A stretch of 32,170 bases of DNA, taken from a bacterium (GTDB lineage: Bacteria; NPL-UPA2; JAGMAN01). Under the pieces are notes generated by a model. That model saw only the letters and a list, made by a program, of their open reading frames with translations. It had not been told where the DNA came from and searched no databases. Every line of letters starts with the position of its first letter. Position 1 is the stretch's first letter. A program made the position numbers and the translations under genes. Where the stretch lies: assembly GCA_023130215.1 (NCBI GenBank), contig JAGMAN010000030.1:1-32170 (forward strand), given 5' to 3'. Positions 16,138 to 23,392 of this stretch are shown piece by piece.

Positions 16138-17265
16138 ATGAGAATAGGAATAGTATCAACATATCCGCCAATCGAGTGCGGGATAGGGACTTACTCTCAG
16201 TACTTGACAGGCGCATTGAGGCAGATAGGAAATGAAGTATATATTTTCAGTCAGTACGGGGGTAAAGGTGATTATGTTTTCGGCACCTACTCACCGCAGG
16301 AGGAGAGCATCGCGGCGGAGATTTTCGAGATGGCTTCTAAGATGACGCCGGACGTGCTTCATGTTCAGCATGAGTTTGGTCTTTACGGCCACCCCAGCAG
16401 GAAACAGGTTGTGGAGCTGGTCCTTATGTCCCGCCGTGTCACCGATCTCCCGACAGTGGTGACGTTTCACACCGTGCGTGAGAAGTTTATACCCGAGCAG
16501 GAGCAGGTCGTCAGTTTAGTAATGCAGGAAAGCAGTGCGATTATTGTTCACGAAGAGTATTACAAGAAAATACTGACTGAACACTTCGGGCATGCTGACA
16601 AGATTCATGTAATTCCGCATGGCGTACGCGAAATGGAGGAAGTTACTGACGCGCGCAAGAAAATAGGTGTTGAAGGAAAGAAGGTTATTCTCCTGTGCGG
16701 GTACCTGCGTGAGACTAAACGTTTCGACAGGGTTGTGAAAATTTTTCCGAAGGTAGCCAAAGCTGTGGATGACGCCGTTCTGGTTATTGCGTCTAAGTCG
16801 CGCAGTGTGGATCATCCGGAGTATCAGAGAAAGCTGTACAGGATGATTGAAGAATCACCCGCGACTGACAGGATTATGGTTCTTCATGGGCAGTTTCCGC
16901 AGCACATCTTTGACACGATAGTGTCCGCGGCACACGTTGTGCCCTTCCCCTATGAAGCGGGCGGGCAAAGCGGTACTATGGCGCATTGCTTTGCGTTCAG
17001 GAAACCGGTGGTTACTTCCGACCTCAGGTCTTTTAAGAATTGGATTGAGGAGTCACAGGGCGGTCTTGTGGCCAGTTCCGACGAAGAACTCGCAGATCAC
17101 ATCATCAGAATATTGACGGACGATAAGTTGAGCGAGTCTCTGCGCAGAAACATTGACAGGTTTGTCAGCAAAAAGGTTTCGTGGAGGATCGTGGCCGGCC
17201 AGCATATTGATGTTTATGAGAAATACGCGTGGCGGCCCACGCCCAGGTCGAGGTATTTCGGGTAG
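16138..17265 (+). CDS. GT4-family glycosyltransferase
   Basis: Predicted cytoplasmic GT-B retaining glycosyltransferase (375 residues). The N-terminal Rossmann domain begins MRIGIVSTYPPIECGIGTYS with the donor/acceptor loop GIGTY. HVQHEFGLYG (about 75-84) and VVTFHTV (about 107-113) are typical of GT4 enzymes. The C-terminal nucleotide-sugar domain has LLCGYLRETKRFD (about 185-197) and YEAGGQSGTMAHCFAFRKPVV (near 277-297). The second Glu of the usual E-x7-E motif is not obvious. GGTGG precedes the ATG. Flanking GH130-like genes suggest a mannosyl donor such as GDP-mannose, but this is inference. The product probably elongates or decorates the glycan that the neighbouring enzymes remodel. Confidence 0.88.
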   Translation: MRIGIVSTYPPIECGIGTYSQYLTGALRQIGNEVYIFSQYGGKGDYVFGTYSPQEESIAAEIFEMASKMTPDVLHVQHEFGLYGHPSRKQVVELVLMSRRVTDLPTVVTFHTVREKFIPEQEQVVSLVMQESSAIIVHEEYYKKILTEHFGHADKIHVIPHGVREMEEVTDARKKIGVEGKKVILLCGYLRETKRFDRVVKIFPKVAKAVDDAVLVIASKSRSVDHPEYQRKLYRMIEESPATDRIMVLHGQFPQHIFDTIVSAAHVVPFPYEAGGQSGTMAHCFAFRKPVVTSDLRSFKNWIEESQGGLVASSDEELADHIIRILTDDKLSESLRRNIDRFVSKKVSWRIVAGQHIDVYEKYAWRPTPRSRYFG

Positions 17266-17266
17266 A

Positions 17267-17327
17267 ACATGTCCGAGTGCTGCCTTTAGGGCTGTCCGCA
17301 GGACGTCCTTTAGGGCTGCAAGCGGAG
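17267..17327 (+). repeat. Interspersed repeat, copy 2 (upstream of second GH130 gene)
   Basis: Full-length copy beginning 2 nt after the GT4 stop and ending with GCGGAG. The sequence differs from the murG copy by only a few bases. Here it is not inside a recognised gene body; the final bases with the next ones give GGAGGA, the ribosome-binding site of the following gene. Confidence 0.92.
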
Positions 17328-17336
17328 GAACTTCAG

Positions 17337-18281
17337 ATGTTCAGAAGAAAAATGACACAAAGAGATGTTGTTCACAGGTGGGAGGGTAATCCTCTTATCA
17401 GGCTTCAAGACTTGGATTTTCAGTGCGCAGATGTATGGTCTGCAGGTGTGGCGTCTTACCAGGATGACATCATTCTTCTTGTTACCATCGAGCATCTTGC
17501 GGGATTTCAGTCCATACATCTTGCCGGGAGTGATGAGAAGGGCCGTTTCCATGTGAAGGAGGAACCATTCATTGGCGCCCGCAGGGATCCTCTTGAATTT
17601 GGACTGCATGAGTCGCGTGGCGTCATGGATGCCAGGGTGACCTTGATAAACGGAGTTTATTACATTGTCTACCTCGCCAGCGGTGAGCATGGCTTCCGGC
17701 TGGGACTGGCAACAACGAGGGATTTTGTCAAAGTCGAGCGACATGGCCTTATTTCAGAGCCTGATACGAAAACCGGTGCGCTCTTTCCCGAAAAGATCAA
17801 GGGACGCTATGCGAGACTATGCCGTCCTCGGGAAGGGAACAGCATCTGGGTCAGTTACAGTCATGATCTTATCTACTGGGGTGACAGTGAACTTCTTCTG
17901 TCACCGAGAGCAGGCTTCTGGGACTCATCACGCGTTGGGGCAGGTCCCCCTCCGATGAAAATTCCCCAGGGGTGGCTGTTGATATATTACGGAGTCAAGG
18001 AGACCCAGGCCGGCCCTCTGTTCCGGCTGGGCGCGGCTATCCTAAGCGGAGAAGACCCTGTAAAGATTGTCAGCCGCTCAAATATCCCAATCCTGTCACC
18101 GCGTGAGGACTATGAGCGTATCGGCGACTTGAGTAATATCGTGTTTTCTACCGGCGCATTGGTCAAGAACAACAACGAAATGGATATCATTTACAGCGGA
18201 GCCGACAGTTGCATTTGTCTCGGAAGTACAACCGTTGAGGAAATTGTGGAAACCTGTTCTATGAGCAAGGAGGAATTCTAA
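17337..18281 (+). CDS. GH130-like protein, paralogue 2, with altered active-site motifs
   Basis: 315-residue cytoplasmic beta-propeller protein related to paralogues 1 and 3. It shares HRWEGNPLIRLQDL (13-26) with paralogue 3, and FPEKIKGRYARLCRP and VSYSHDLIYWG with the family. Two otherwise conserved positions differ. The strand motif reads LLVTIE (47-52) where the paralogues have VRIS or LRVE, losing an Arg at residue 50. The general-acid motif reads GVMDARVT, with Met97 replacing Glu before Asp98. The Asp itself remains. Activity may be changed, or the protein may be a regulatory or binding partner. The start at 17337 is 8 nt after GGAGGA; an open frame extends upstream through the repeat to 17229, but that would overlap the GT4 gene. 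Confidence 0.82.
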   Translation: MFRRKMTQRDVVHRWEGNPLIRLQDLDFQCADVWSAGVASYQDDIILLVTIEHLAGFQSIHLAGSDEKGRFHVKEEPFIGARRDPLEFGLHESRGVMDARVTLINGVYYIVYLASGEHGFRLGLATTRDFVKVERHGLISEPDTKTGALFPEKIKGRYARLCRPREGNSIWVSYSHDLIYWGDSELLLSPRAGFWDSSRVGAGPPPMKIPQGWLLIYYGVKETQAGPLFRLGAAILSGEDPVKIVSRSNIPILSPREDYERIGDLSNIVFSTGALVKNNNEMDIIYSGADSCICLGSTTVEEIVETCSMSKEEF

Positions 18282-19214
18282 GTGATGCCCCGACGGCCTA
18301 TGGGCAGAGACCTGTTACATCGATGGGAGGGCAATCCGGCCATCAGGATGGAGGATATTCCTTTCCGGGCCAACACGGTGTTCAACGGCACGCCGATAGT
18401 GACTAAGGAAGGCGTGTTACTCCTGTTAAGGGTTGAGGGACAGCAGGGATATTCCATGTTCGCCCTGGCACGAAGCCGGGATGGTCTGCGCTTCAAGGTT
18501 GATGAAAGGCCGGTAATGATGCCGGATAAAAGCGGACCTTTCGCAGAGTACGAATTGAGAGGCATAGAAGATCCACGCGCGACGTTCCTGGAAAACACCT
18601 GCTATATAGTCTACACGGCTGTAGGTAAATGCGGTCCGCGAATTGCCATCGCGAAAACCAGAAATTATGTCAACTATGAGCGCATCGGGCTTGTTTCCGA
18701 GCCGGGGAACAAAGACGGTGTCCTGTTTCCCAGGAAGATTAAGAGCAGGTACGCCAGACTTGACAGACCGATAGGTGGCGGTCGCGGCAGCATCTGGATA
18801 TCGTATTCGCCAGACCTGCTAAATTGGGGTGATTCTGAAATTGTAATGACGCCTCGGACCGGTTACTGGGATGACTTTCGCATCGGCGCCTCTGTGCCTC
18901 CGATAGAGACCTCTCAGGGCTGGTTGGAAGTTTATCACGGGGTCAAGTTAACCTCTGCCGGCGCGATTTACCGCATCGGAACCGCCCTGCTTGATCTTGA
19001 TGACCCATCGAAGGTCATCAAGCGCAGTTCTACGCCAGTCCTGTCGCCGCGTGAGCACTATGAGCGGATCGGCGACGTTCCGAACGTGTGCTTTGCCTGT
19101 GGCGCCGTAGTTGATCCCGACGGCAGGATGAAAATTTACTACGGAGCGGCGGACACGTCCATTTGCGTGGCGCTCTGCACGCTGGAGCAGGTTCTCACGG
19201 AGAGTTTCGATTAA
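18282..19214 (+). CDS. GH130-family glycoside phosphorylase/hydrolase, paralogue 3
   Basis: 310-residue cytoplasmic protein, closest in the window to paralogue 2 but with canonical motifs: LLLLRVEG (46-53), RGIEDPRAT (93-101, Asp97 the likely general acid), FPRKIKSRYARLDRP (about 150-164), and ISYSPDLLNWG (about 174-184). It starts with no gap after paralogue 2. AGGAGG is 8 nt before GTG 18282 and 11 nt before ATG 18285; either may be used. The GH130 type suggests release of mannose 1-phosphate from a beta-mannoside if phosphate is the acceptor. It is the last gene of the inserted cassette; murC follows 38 bp later. Confidence 0.87.
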   Translation: MMPRRPMGRDLLHRWEGNPAIRMEDIPFRANTVFNGTPIVTKEGVLLLLRVEGQQGYSMFALARSRDGLRFKVDERPVMMPDKSGPFAEYELRGIEDPRATFLENTCYIVYTAVGKCGPRIAIAKTRNYVNYERIGLVSEPGNKDGVLFPRKIKSRYARLDRPIGGGRGSIWISYSPDLLNWGDSEIVMTPRTGYWDDFRIGASVPPIETSQGWLEVYHGVKLTSAGAIYRIGTALLDLDDPSKVIKRSSTPVLSPREHYERIGDVPNVCFACGAVVDPDGRMKIYYGAADTSICVALCTLEQVLTESFD

Positions 19215-19252
19215 TAGGCAGCACAGAACTTTAGTTAACCAAGGGACTATAC

Positions 19253-20635
19253 ATGTTAGAGGGGATTAAGAACATTCATTTCATTGGTATTGGCGGAGCG
19301 GGAATGAGCGCTCTGGCCCAGGTTTTACTGGAACTGGGCTATAGGGTGAGTGGTTCAGACATAAAGATGAACCTGATTACCAAACGCCTTGAGGAGCGAG
19401 GAGCAGTGGTTCACCACGGCCACGGGGAAGAGAACTTAGCTCAAGCCGATTTAGTGATATTCTCCTCAGCCATTCCTTCTATCAATCCCGAACTGAAAGC
19501 AGCCCGCCTGCGGGGTCTTTCCGTCCTCTCCCGGGGAGAGATGTTAGCTGAGCTGATGAGGGAGAGGAATGGAATTGCTGTGGCCGGAACGCATGGGAAG
19601 ACCACCACCACTTCCATGGTCGCCTCTATCCTCTCCGAAGCTGCGCTCGATCCAACTATAGTTATTGGAGGAGAGCTAAATGACATTGGAGGAAATGCCA
19701 GACTTGGGCATAGCTCGTACTTAGTAGCTGAGGCTGATGAGAGCGATGGCTCTTTCCTGAAACTATCTCCTGCCTTGGCCGTAGTCACCAACATCGAAGC
19801 TGATCACCTGGAGTATTATCATAACCTGCCTGCTATCATTGAGGCTTTTAGAAGGTTTGTCGGAAGGGTCTCCGATGACGGATGTCTAGTCCTATCTGAC
19901 CATCCAAATGTTAGGAAGATAACAGGGAAAAACGAAAAACGAAAAACGAAAAACGTTAGGATATTGACCTATGGTATTAAGCAGGGAGTTGACCTGGTAG
20001 CTAAGGAAGTGAAGTTCCGGGGATTGGGATCAGAATATGAGGTCTTTCATCGAGGGGAGAGGTTAGGCAAGATCAAGCTCGGGGTGCCGGGCAGACACAA
20101 TATCTACAATTCGCTTGCGGCCATTGGGGTTGCATTAGAGGTAGGGGTTGGGTTTGAGAAAATAAGCTCTGCTCTGACTAATTTCCATGGGGTCCAGAGG
20201 CGCTTTGAGATAAGGGGTGAAGTTAAGGACATTGTGGTAGTGGATGACTATGCTCATCATCCCACTGAGATAAGAGCTACTCTAAAGGCTGCCCGGCAGT
20301 GGAGAGCGAAGAGAATAATCGGAATATTCCAGCCGCACCGCTATACCAGGACAAAATTCTTAAGAAAGGATTTCTCCTCGGCCTTTGAGGAAGCAGACTT
20401 CCTGGTCATAACTGAGATCTATTCGGCTGGTGAGGAACCTCTGCCCGGGGTAAGCGGGCGGGACATATACGAGGCGGTTCGAGACATTGGCCAGGAAAAC
20501 GTCGAGTTCATTCCAGACAAATCAGAGATTGCTGACCGGGTAATGAACATCCTTCAGCCAGGAGATACGGTGATTACTATGGGAGCAGGGGATATTGATA
20601 CGGTAGCCGGGGAAATAGTGCAAAGGTTAAGGTGA
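19253..20635 (+). CDS. murC: UDP-N-acetylmuramate:L-alanine ligase
   Basis: First Mur ligase of stem-peptide assembly, cytoplasmic and ATP-dependent. The protein has 460 residues, with the N-terminal IHFIGIGGAGMSALA (8-22), the ATP loop AGTHGKTTTT (111-120) and the C-terminal VVDDYAHHPTEIRAT and FQPHRYTRT segments typical of MurC. AAGGG lies upstream of the ATG. A tandem array of four GAAAAAC heptamers (19927-19954) encodes a short Lys-rich loop near residues 225-234 between the ATP domain and ITYGIKQG, probably a lineage-specific insertion. The gene resumes the dcw order after the glycan cassette. Confidence 0.97.
   Translation: MLEGIKNIHFIGIGGAGMSALAQVLLELGYRVSGSDIKMNLITKRLEERGAVVHHGHGEENLAQADLVIFSSAIPSINPELKAARLRGLSVLSRGEMLAELMRERNGIAVAGTHGKTTTTSMVASILSEAALDPTIVIGGELNDIGGNARLGHSSYLVAEADESDGSFLKLSPALAVVTNIEADHLEYYHNLPAIIEAFRRFVGRVSDDGCLVLSDHPNVRKITGKNEKRKTKNVRILTYGIKQGVDLVAKEVKFRGLGSEYEVFHRGERLGKIKLGVPGRHNIYNSLAAIGVALEVGVGFEKISSALTNFHGVQRRFEIRGEVKDIVVVDDYAHHPTEIRATLKAARQWRAKRIIGIFQPHRYTRTKFLRKDFSSAFEEADFLVITEIYSAGEEPLPGVSGRDIYEAVRDIGQENVEFIPDKSEIADRVMNILQPGDTVITMGAGDIDTVAGEIVQRLR
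19927..19954 (+). repeat. Heptanucleotide tandem repeat (GAAAAAC)x4 inside murC
   Basis: Four perfect GAAAAAC units. As seven is not a multiple of three, gaining or losing one unit would shift the murC frame. Confidence 0.95.
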
Positions 20636-20639
20636 AAAT

Positions 20640-21560
20640 ATGAGTTTAGCTAAAGAAATTACCCGGATTGTGAAAGGCAAGATAAAATTCAATGAGCCGT
20701 TGAGTAAACATACTTCACTTCGCATCGGCGGCCCGGCTGATTACTGGGTAGAACCCAAAGATTTAGAGGATTTGAGAGTAATCCTTGAGTTTGCTTTAGA
20801 CAGGCACCTACCCTGGAAAGTTCTGGGAGAAGGGACGAATATCCTGGCCCGGGATAGAGGATTTCGGGGGCTGATTATAAGCTTGAGAGGTGACTGTTTC
20901 CAGAAACTTGAATTTAATGAGGAAAAGGTAGCGGCGGGGGCTGGAGTTCTCTTATCTAAGCTGACCTCGGAAGCAGGCGAGCGTGGCTTGGGAGGATTGG
21001 AATTTGCTGTTGGTATTCCGGGGACAGTGGGAGGCGGAGTGGTCACGAATGCGGGAGCTCAATCGGTCTCGGTGGGAGATGTCACCAGTTCGGTAAAGGT
21101 TCTCAACCCATCCAGGGGAATCTCTCTTCTGAAGAAAGAAGACTTGAAGTTTGACTACGGTGAAACAGTGCCCTTCGGGTATCGCACCTGCAACCTTGGG
21201 AAAGATGAGGTAGTCTTAGAGGCGGAGATGGAGTTCAAGAAGGAAGATAAGGACGAGATTGCTAATTTAATGAAGGAGCATTCAAGGAAAAGAAAAGAAA
21301 CCCAGCCTCTCCGCGAGGCGAGCGCGGGATGTATCTTTAAGAATCCTTCTCACGTTTCAGCGGGAGAATTGATTGATAAAGCAGGCTTAAAGGGCAGGAG
21401 GGTAGGAGATGCCCAGGTTTCTACCAAACATGCCAACTTTATCATCAACCGGGGAGGAGCTAAGGCAGAAGAAGTATTTAGTCTCATGGAGACAGTCAGA
21501 GAAGAAGTCCTCAGGAAGATGGGAATAAGATTAGAACCAGAGATTGAAATTATTGGATAG
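20640..21560 (+). CDS. murB: UDP-N-acetylenolpyruvylglucosamine reductase
   Basis: FAD-dependent enzyme reducing UDP-GlcNAc-enolpyruvate to UDP-MurNAc. The 306-residue length and lack of the extra loop suggest the type II form. FAD-site elements are HTSLRIGGPAD (24-34), GEGTNIL (63-69), and GLEFAVGIPGTVGGGVVTNAGA (about 119-140). The proton-donor segment reads AGCIFKNP, placing Cys231 where many MurB proteins have Ser; Cys variants are known to occur in the family. EPEIEI near the end carries the conserved Glu. AAGGTGA precedes the ATG, 4 nt after murC. Confidence 0.96.
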   Translation: MSLAKEITRIVKGKIKFNEPLSKHTSLRIGGPADYWVEPKDLEDLRVILEFALDRHLPWKVLGEGTNILARDRGFRGLIISLRGDCFQKLEFNEEKVAAGAGVLLSKLTSEAGERGLGGLEFAVGIPGTVGGGVVTNAGAQSVSVGDVTSSVKVLNPSRGISLLKKEDLKFDYGETVPFGYRTCNLGKDEVVLEAEMEFKKEDKDEIANLMKEHSRKRKETQPLREASAGCIFKNPSHVSAGELIDKAGLKGRRVGDAQVSTKHANFIINRGGAKAEEVFSLMETVREEVLRKMGIRLEPEIEIIG

Positions 21561-21566
21561 TGTTCA

Positions 21567-22544
21567 ATGGTAAAGACGAATCAAATAGCTAAGAAAAAGA
21601 TTGGCGTGCTTATGGGTGGGCCTTCCAGCGAGAGGGAGATCTCATTCAAGTCGGGAAGAGCGGTGGAGGAGGCTCTGCGGGGAAGTGGTCTGAATGTGGT
21701 GGCTATCGATGTGGATAAGGATATAGAGGAGAGGTTGAAGGAGGAAGGGGTGGAGGTAGCCTTTATCGCCCTTCACGGAAGATATGGGGAGGATGGCACC
21801 ATCCAGGCCCTATTAGAATCATTGGCCATTCCCTACACTGGCTCCGGAGTGGAGGCAAGCCGCATGGCTATGAATAAGGTTGCCTCCAAAGAAGTTTTCT
21901 TAAGGGATGGGATACCCACTCCGGATTTCTATGTCTTAGAGAGAGAGAAGGATAAGGATAAGGATAAGGATAAGGATAAGGAGGTAGTCATCTCTCAGCC
22001 TCCTCGCCATTCCACCATAAAGGTTCCAGTAGTCATCAAGCCGGCTCGAGAAGGGTCAACCATCGGGGTATCAGTTGTTAAGGAGGAAGAAGATTTCCTG
22101 CCGGCATTGGATAGAGCTTTTCGATACGATGATAAAATTTTAGTGGAGGAGTATATAGATGGAAGGGAGGTAACCGTCAGTATTTTGAATGGATCGGCAT
22201 TACCTGTTATTGAAATCGTTCCTAAGCACGAATTTTTCGATTTCGAGGCCAAGTATACAAACGGCTTAACTAAGTTTAAGGTTCCAGCTCCTCTTAGTAA
22301 GGAGCTCTACGGCAAGACTCAGGAAGTTGCTCTGCAGGCACATCGGGCCTTAGGCTGCAGGGGTATGTCCCGGGTAGATATGAAGGTGAGTCAGGAAGGA
22401 AAGCCTTATGTATTTGAAGTGAATACCATCCCGGGGCTAACCTCCATCAGCCTCCTGCCCAAGGCCGCCCAGGTGGCTGGAGTTAGTTTCCCACAGCTCT
22501 GCAGGAAGCTAATTGAGATTGCCTTGAGGGAGAAAGCAGGATGA
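21567..22544 (+). CDS. ddl: D-alanine:D-alanine ligase
   Basis: ATP-grasp enzyme making the D-Ala-D-Ala dipeptide used by MurF. The 325-residue product shows KIGVLMGGPSSEREISFKSG (11-30), HGRYGEDGTIQ (70-80), YTGSGVEASRMAMNK (90-104), VVIKPAREGSTIGVS (155-169) and FEVNTIPGLTSISLLPKAA near the C-terminus, so ATP, Mg and D-Ala sites look intact. An acidic/basic DKDKDKDKDK run (129-138) comes from five GATAAG hexamers at 21951-21980 in the loop before VVIKPA. It overlaps ftsQ by ATGA. Confidence 0.97.
   Translation: MVKTNQIAKKKIGVLMGGPSSEREISFKSGRAVEEALRGSGLNVVAIDVDKDIEERLKEEGVEVAFIALHGRYGEDGTIQALLESLAIPYTGSGVEASRMAMNKVASKEVFLRDGIPTPDFYVLEREKDKDKDKDKDKEVVISQPPRHSTIKVPVVIKPAREGSTIGVSVVKEEEDFLPALDRAFRYDDKILVEEYIDGREVTVSILNGSALPVIEIVPKHEFFDFEAKYTNGLTKFKVPAPLSKELYGKTQEVALQAHRALGCRGMSRVDMKVSQEGKPYVFEVNTIPGLTSISLLPKAAQVAGVSFPQLCRKLIEIALREKAG
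21951..21980 (+). repeat. Hexanucleotide tandem repeat (GATAAG)x5 inside ddl
   Basis: Five perfect units encoding (Asp-Lys)5. Slippage would change loop length without shifting frame. Confidence 0.95.
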
Positions 22545-23392
22545 GAGGAAATGGTCAGATAAGGACGAGGAAGAAGCTCGGGGAACGCAGAAGAGAGAAA
22601 AGGAAGAAGCTCTTTAAGGGATTGGGTAAGTTAACTCTAATCCTTTCCCTTATAGCTGGACTTGCTTTCGCCGGGAAGAAGGCAGAAGATTTCCTTCTCA
22701 CCTCCCATTTCTTCCGGATTAAGGAAGTAAATTTCAAGGGAGCTACCTTCCTTAGGCAGGAGGTCTTGGAGAAATTAGCCAATATCAAGCTGGGTAAGAA
22801 TATATTCCGGGTCAATTTAAGGGCAATCCAGGAGCGTCTGGAAAGGAATCCCCGGGTTAGAGAGGCTATTATCTCTCGAGCTTTCCCCAATGCGGTCACA
22901 GTTAATATTAGGGAGAGGGAAGCAGTTGCTCTCTTTGAAAGCGGCGGCGAAGCCTATCCGGTTGATAAGGAAGGAGTGGTGTTGCCCCGCCCTGGGCGGG
23001 CTAATCCTTTCTCCCACTCTCTTCCCCTCATTAAGGGAGTGAAGGGGTATCGGCTGAAGGTGGGAGAGAAGCTTCAGTGTCCGAAATTGACGGTGGCCCT
23101 GGAGCTATTAGCTGCTTTAGCCTCATCCGGTCTAAAAGTAAATTCCTATGGTATAAATTTAGGAGGGCCGGAGTTAATTCTGGCCAATAAGAGAACAAAG
23201 GTCTTATTGGGAGAGCTAAGTAAAGAGAAATGGATGAGAGAGTTAAAACTCATTCTGTCTGACCTAACCGAGAGGGAAGAGGAAGCAGAATATATAGATT
23301 TGAGGTTTTCCAGACCAGTGGTGAAGCTTACACGTCCGAGTGCTGCCTTTAGGGCTGTCCACAGGACGTCCTTTAGGACTGCAAGCGAATGA
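22541..23392 (+). CDS. ftsQ: Cell division protein FtsQ with repeat-derived C-terminus
   Basis: Bitopic divisome protein linking cytoplasmic and periplasmic components (283 residues). It has a very basic cytoplasmic N-terminus (1-26), one membrane helix (about 27-45), a POTRA domain beginning FRIKEVNFKGA (58-68), and the FtsQ/DivIB beta domain with REREAVALFESGG and VDKEGVVL. The native domain seems to end near VVKLTR. The last 20 residues (264-283, about TRPSAAFRAVHRTSFRTASE) are encoded by the interspersed repeat. The ATG overlaps the ddl stop and the TGA overlaps the ftsA ATG. Confidence 0.93.
   Translation: MRGNGQIRTRKKLGERRREKRKKLFKGLGKLTLILSLIAGLAFAGKKAEDFLLTSHFFRIKEVNFKGATFLRQEVLEKLANIKLGKNIFRVNLRAIQERLERNPRVREAIISRAFPNAVTVNIREREAVALFESGGEAYPVDKEGVVLPRPGRANPFSHSLPLIKGVKGYRLKVGEKLQCPKLTVALELLAALASSGLKVNSYGINLGGPELILANKRTKVLLGELSKEKWMRELKLILSDLTEREEEAEYIDLRFSRPVVKLTRPSAAFRAVHRTSFRTASE
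23330..23389 (+). repeat. Interspersed coding repeat, copy 3 (ftsQ/ftsA junction)
   Basis: Full-length copy with a few substitutions (GTCCACAGGAC, TAGGACTGC). It encodes the ftsQ C-terminus in the same frame as the murG copy and ends right at the first base of the ftsA ATG, thereby forming the ftsA translation-initiation region. Confidence 0.92.

Noticed and set aside
17229-17336. An upstream start for GH130 paralogue 2 reading through the repeat
   Set aside because: It would overlap the end of the GT4 gene and add residues without family similarity, whereas ATG 17337 has GGAGGA at good spacing.
14448-23389. Reading the interspersed repeats as a CRISPR array
   Set aside because: Copies are thousands of bases apart, lie within coding genes, and no cas genes are present.
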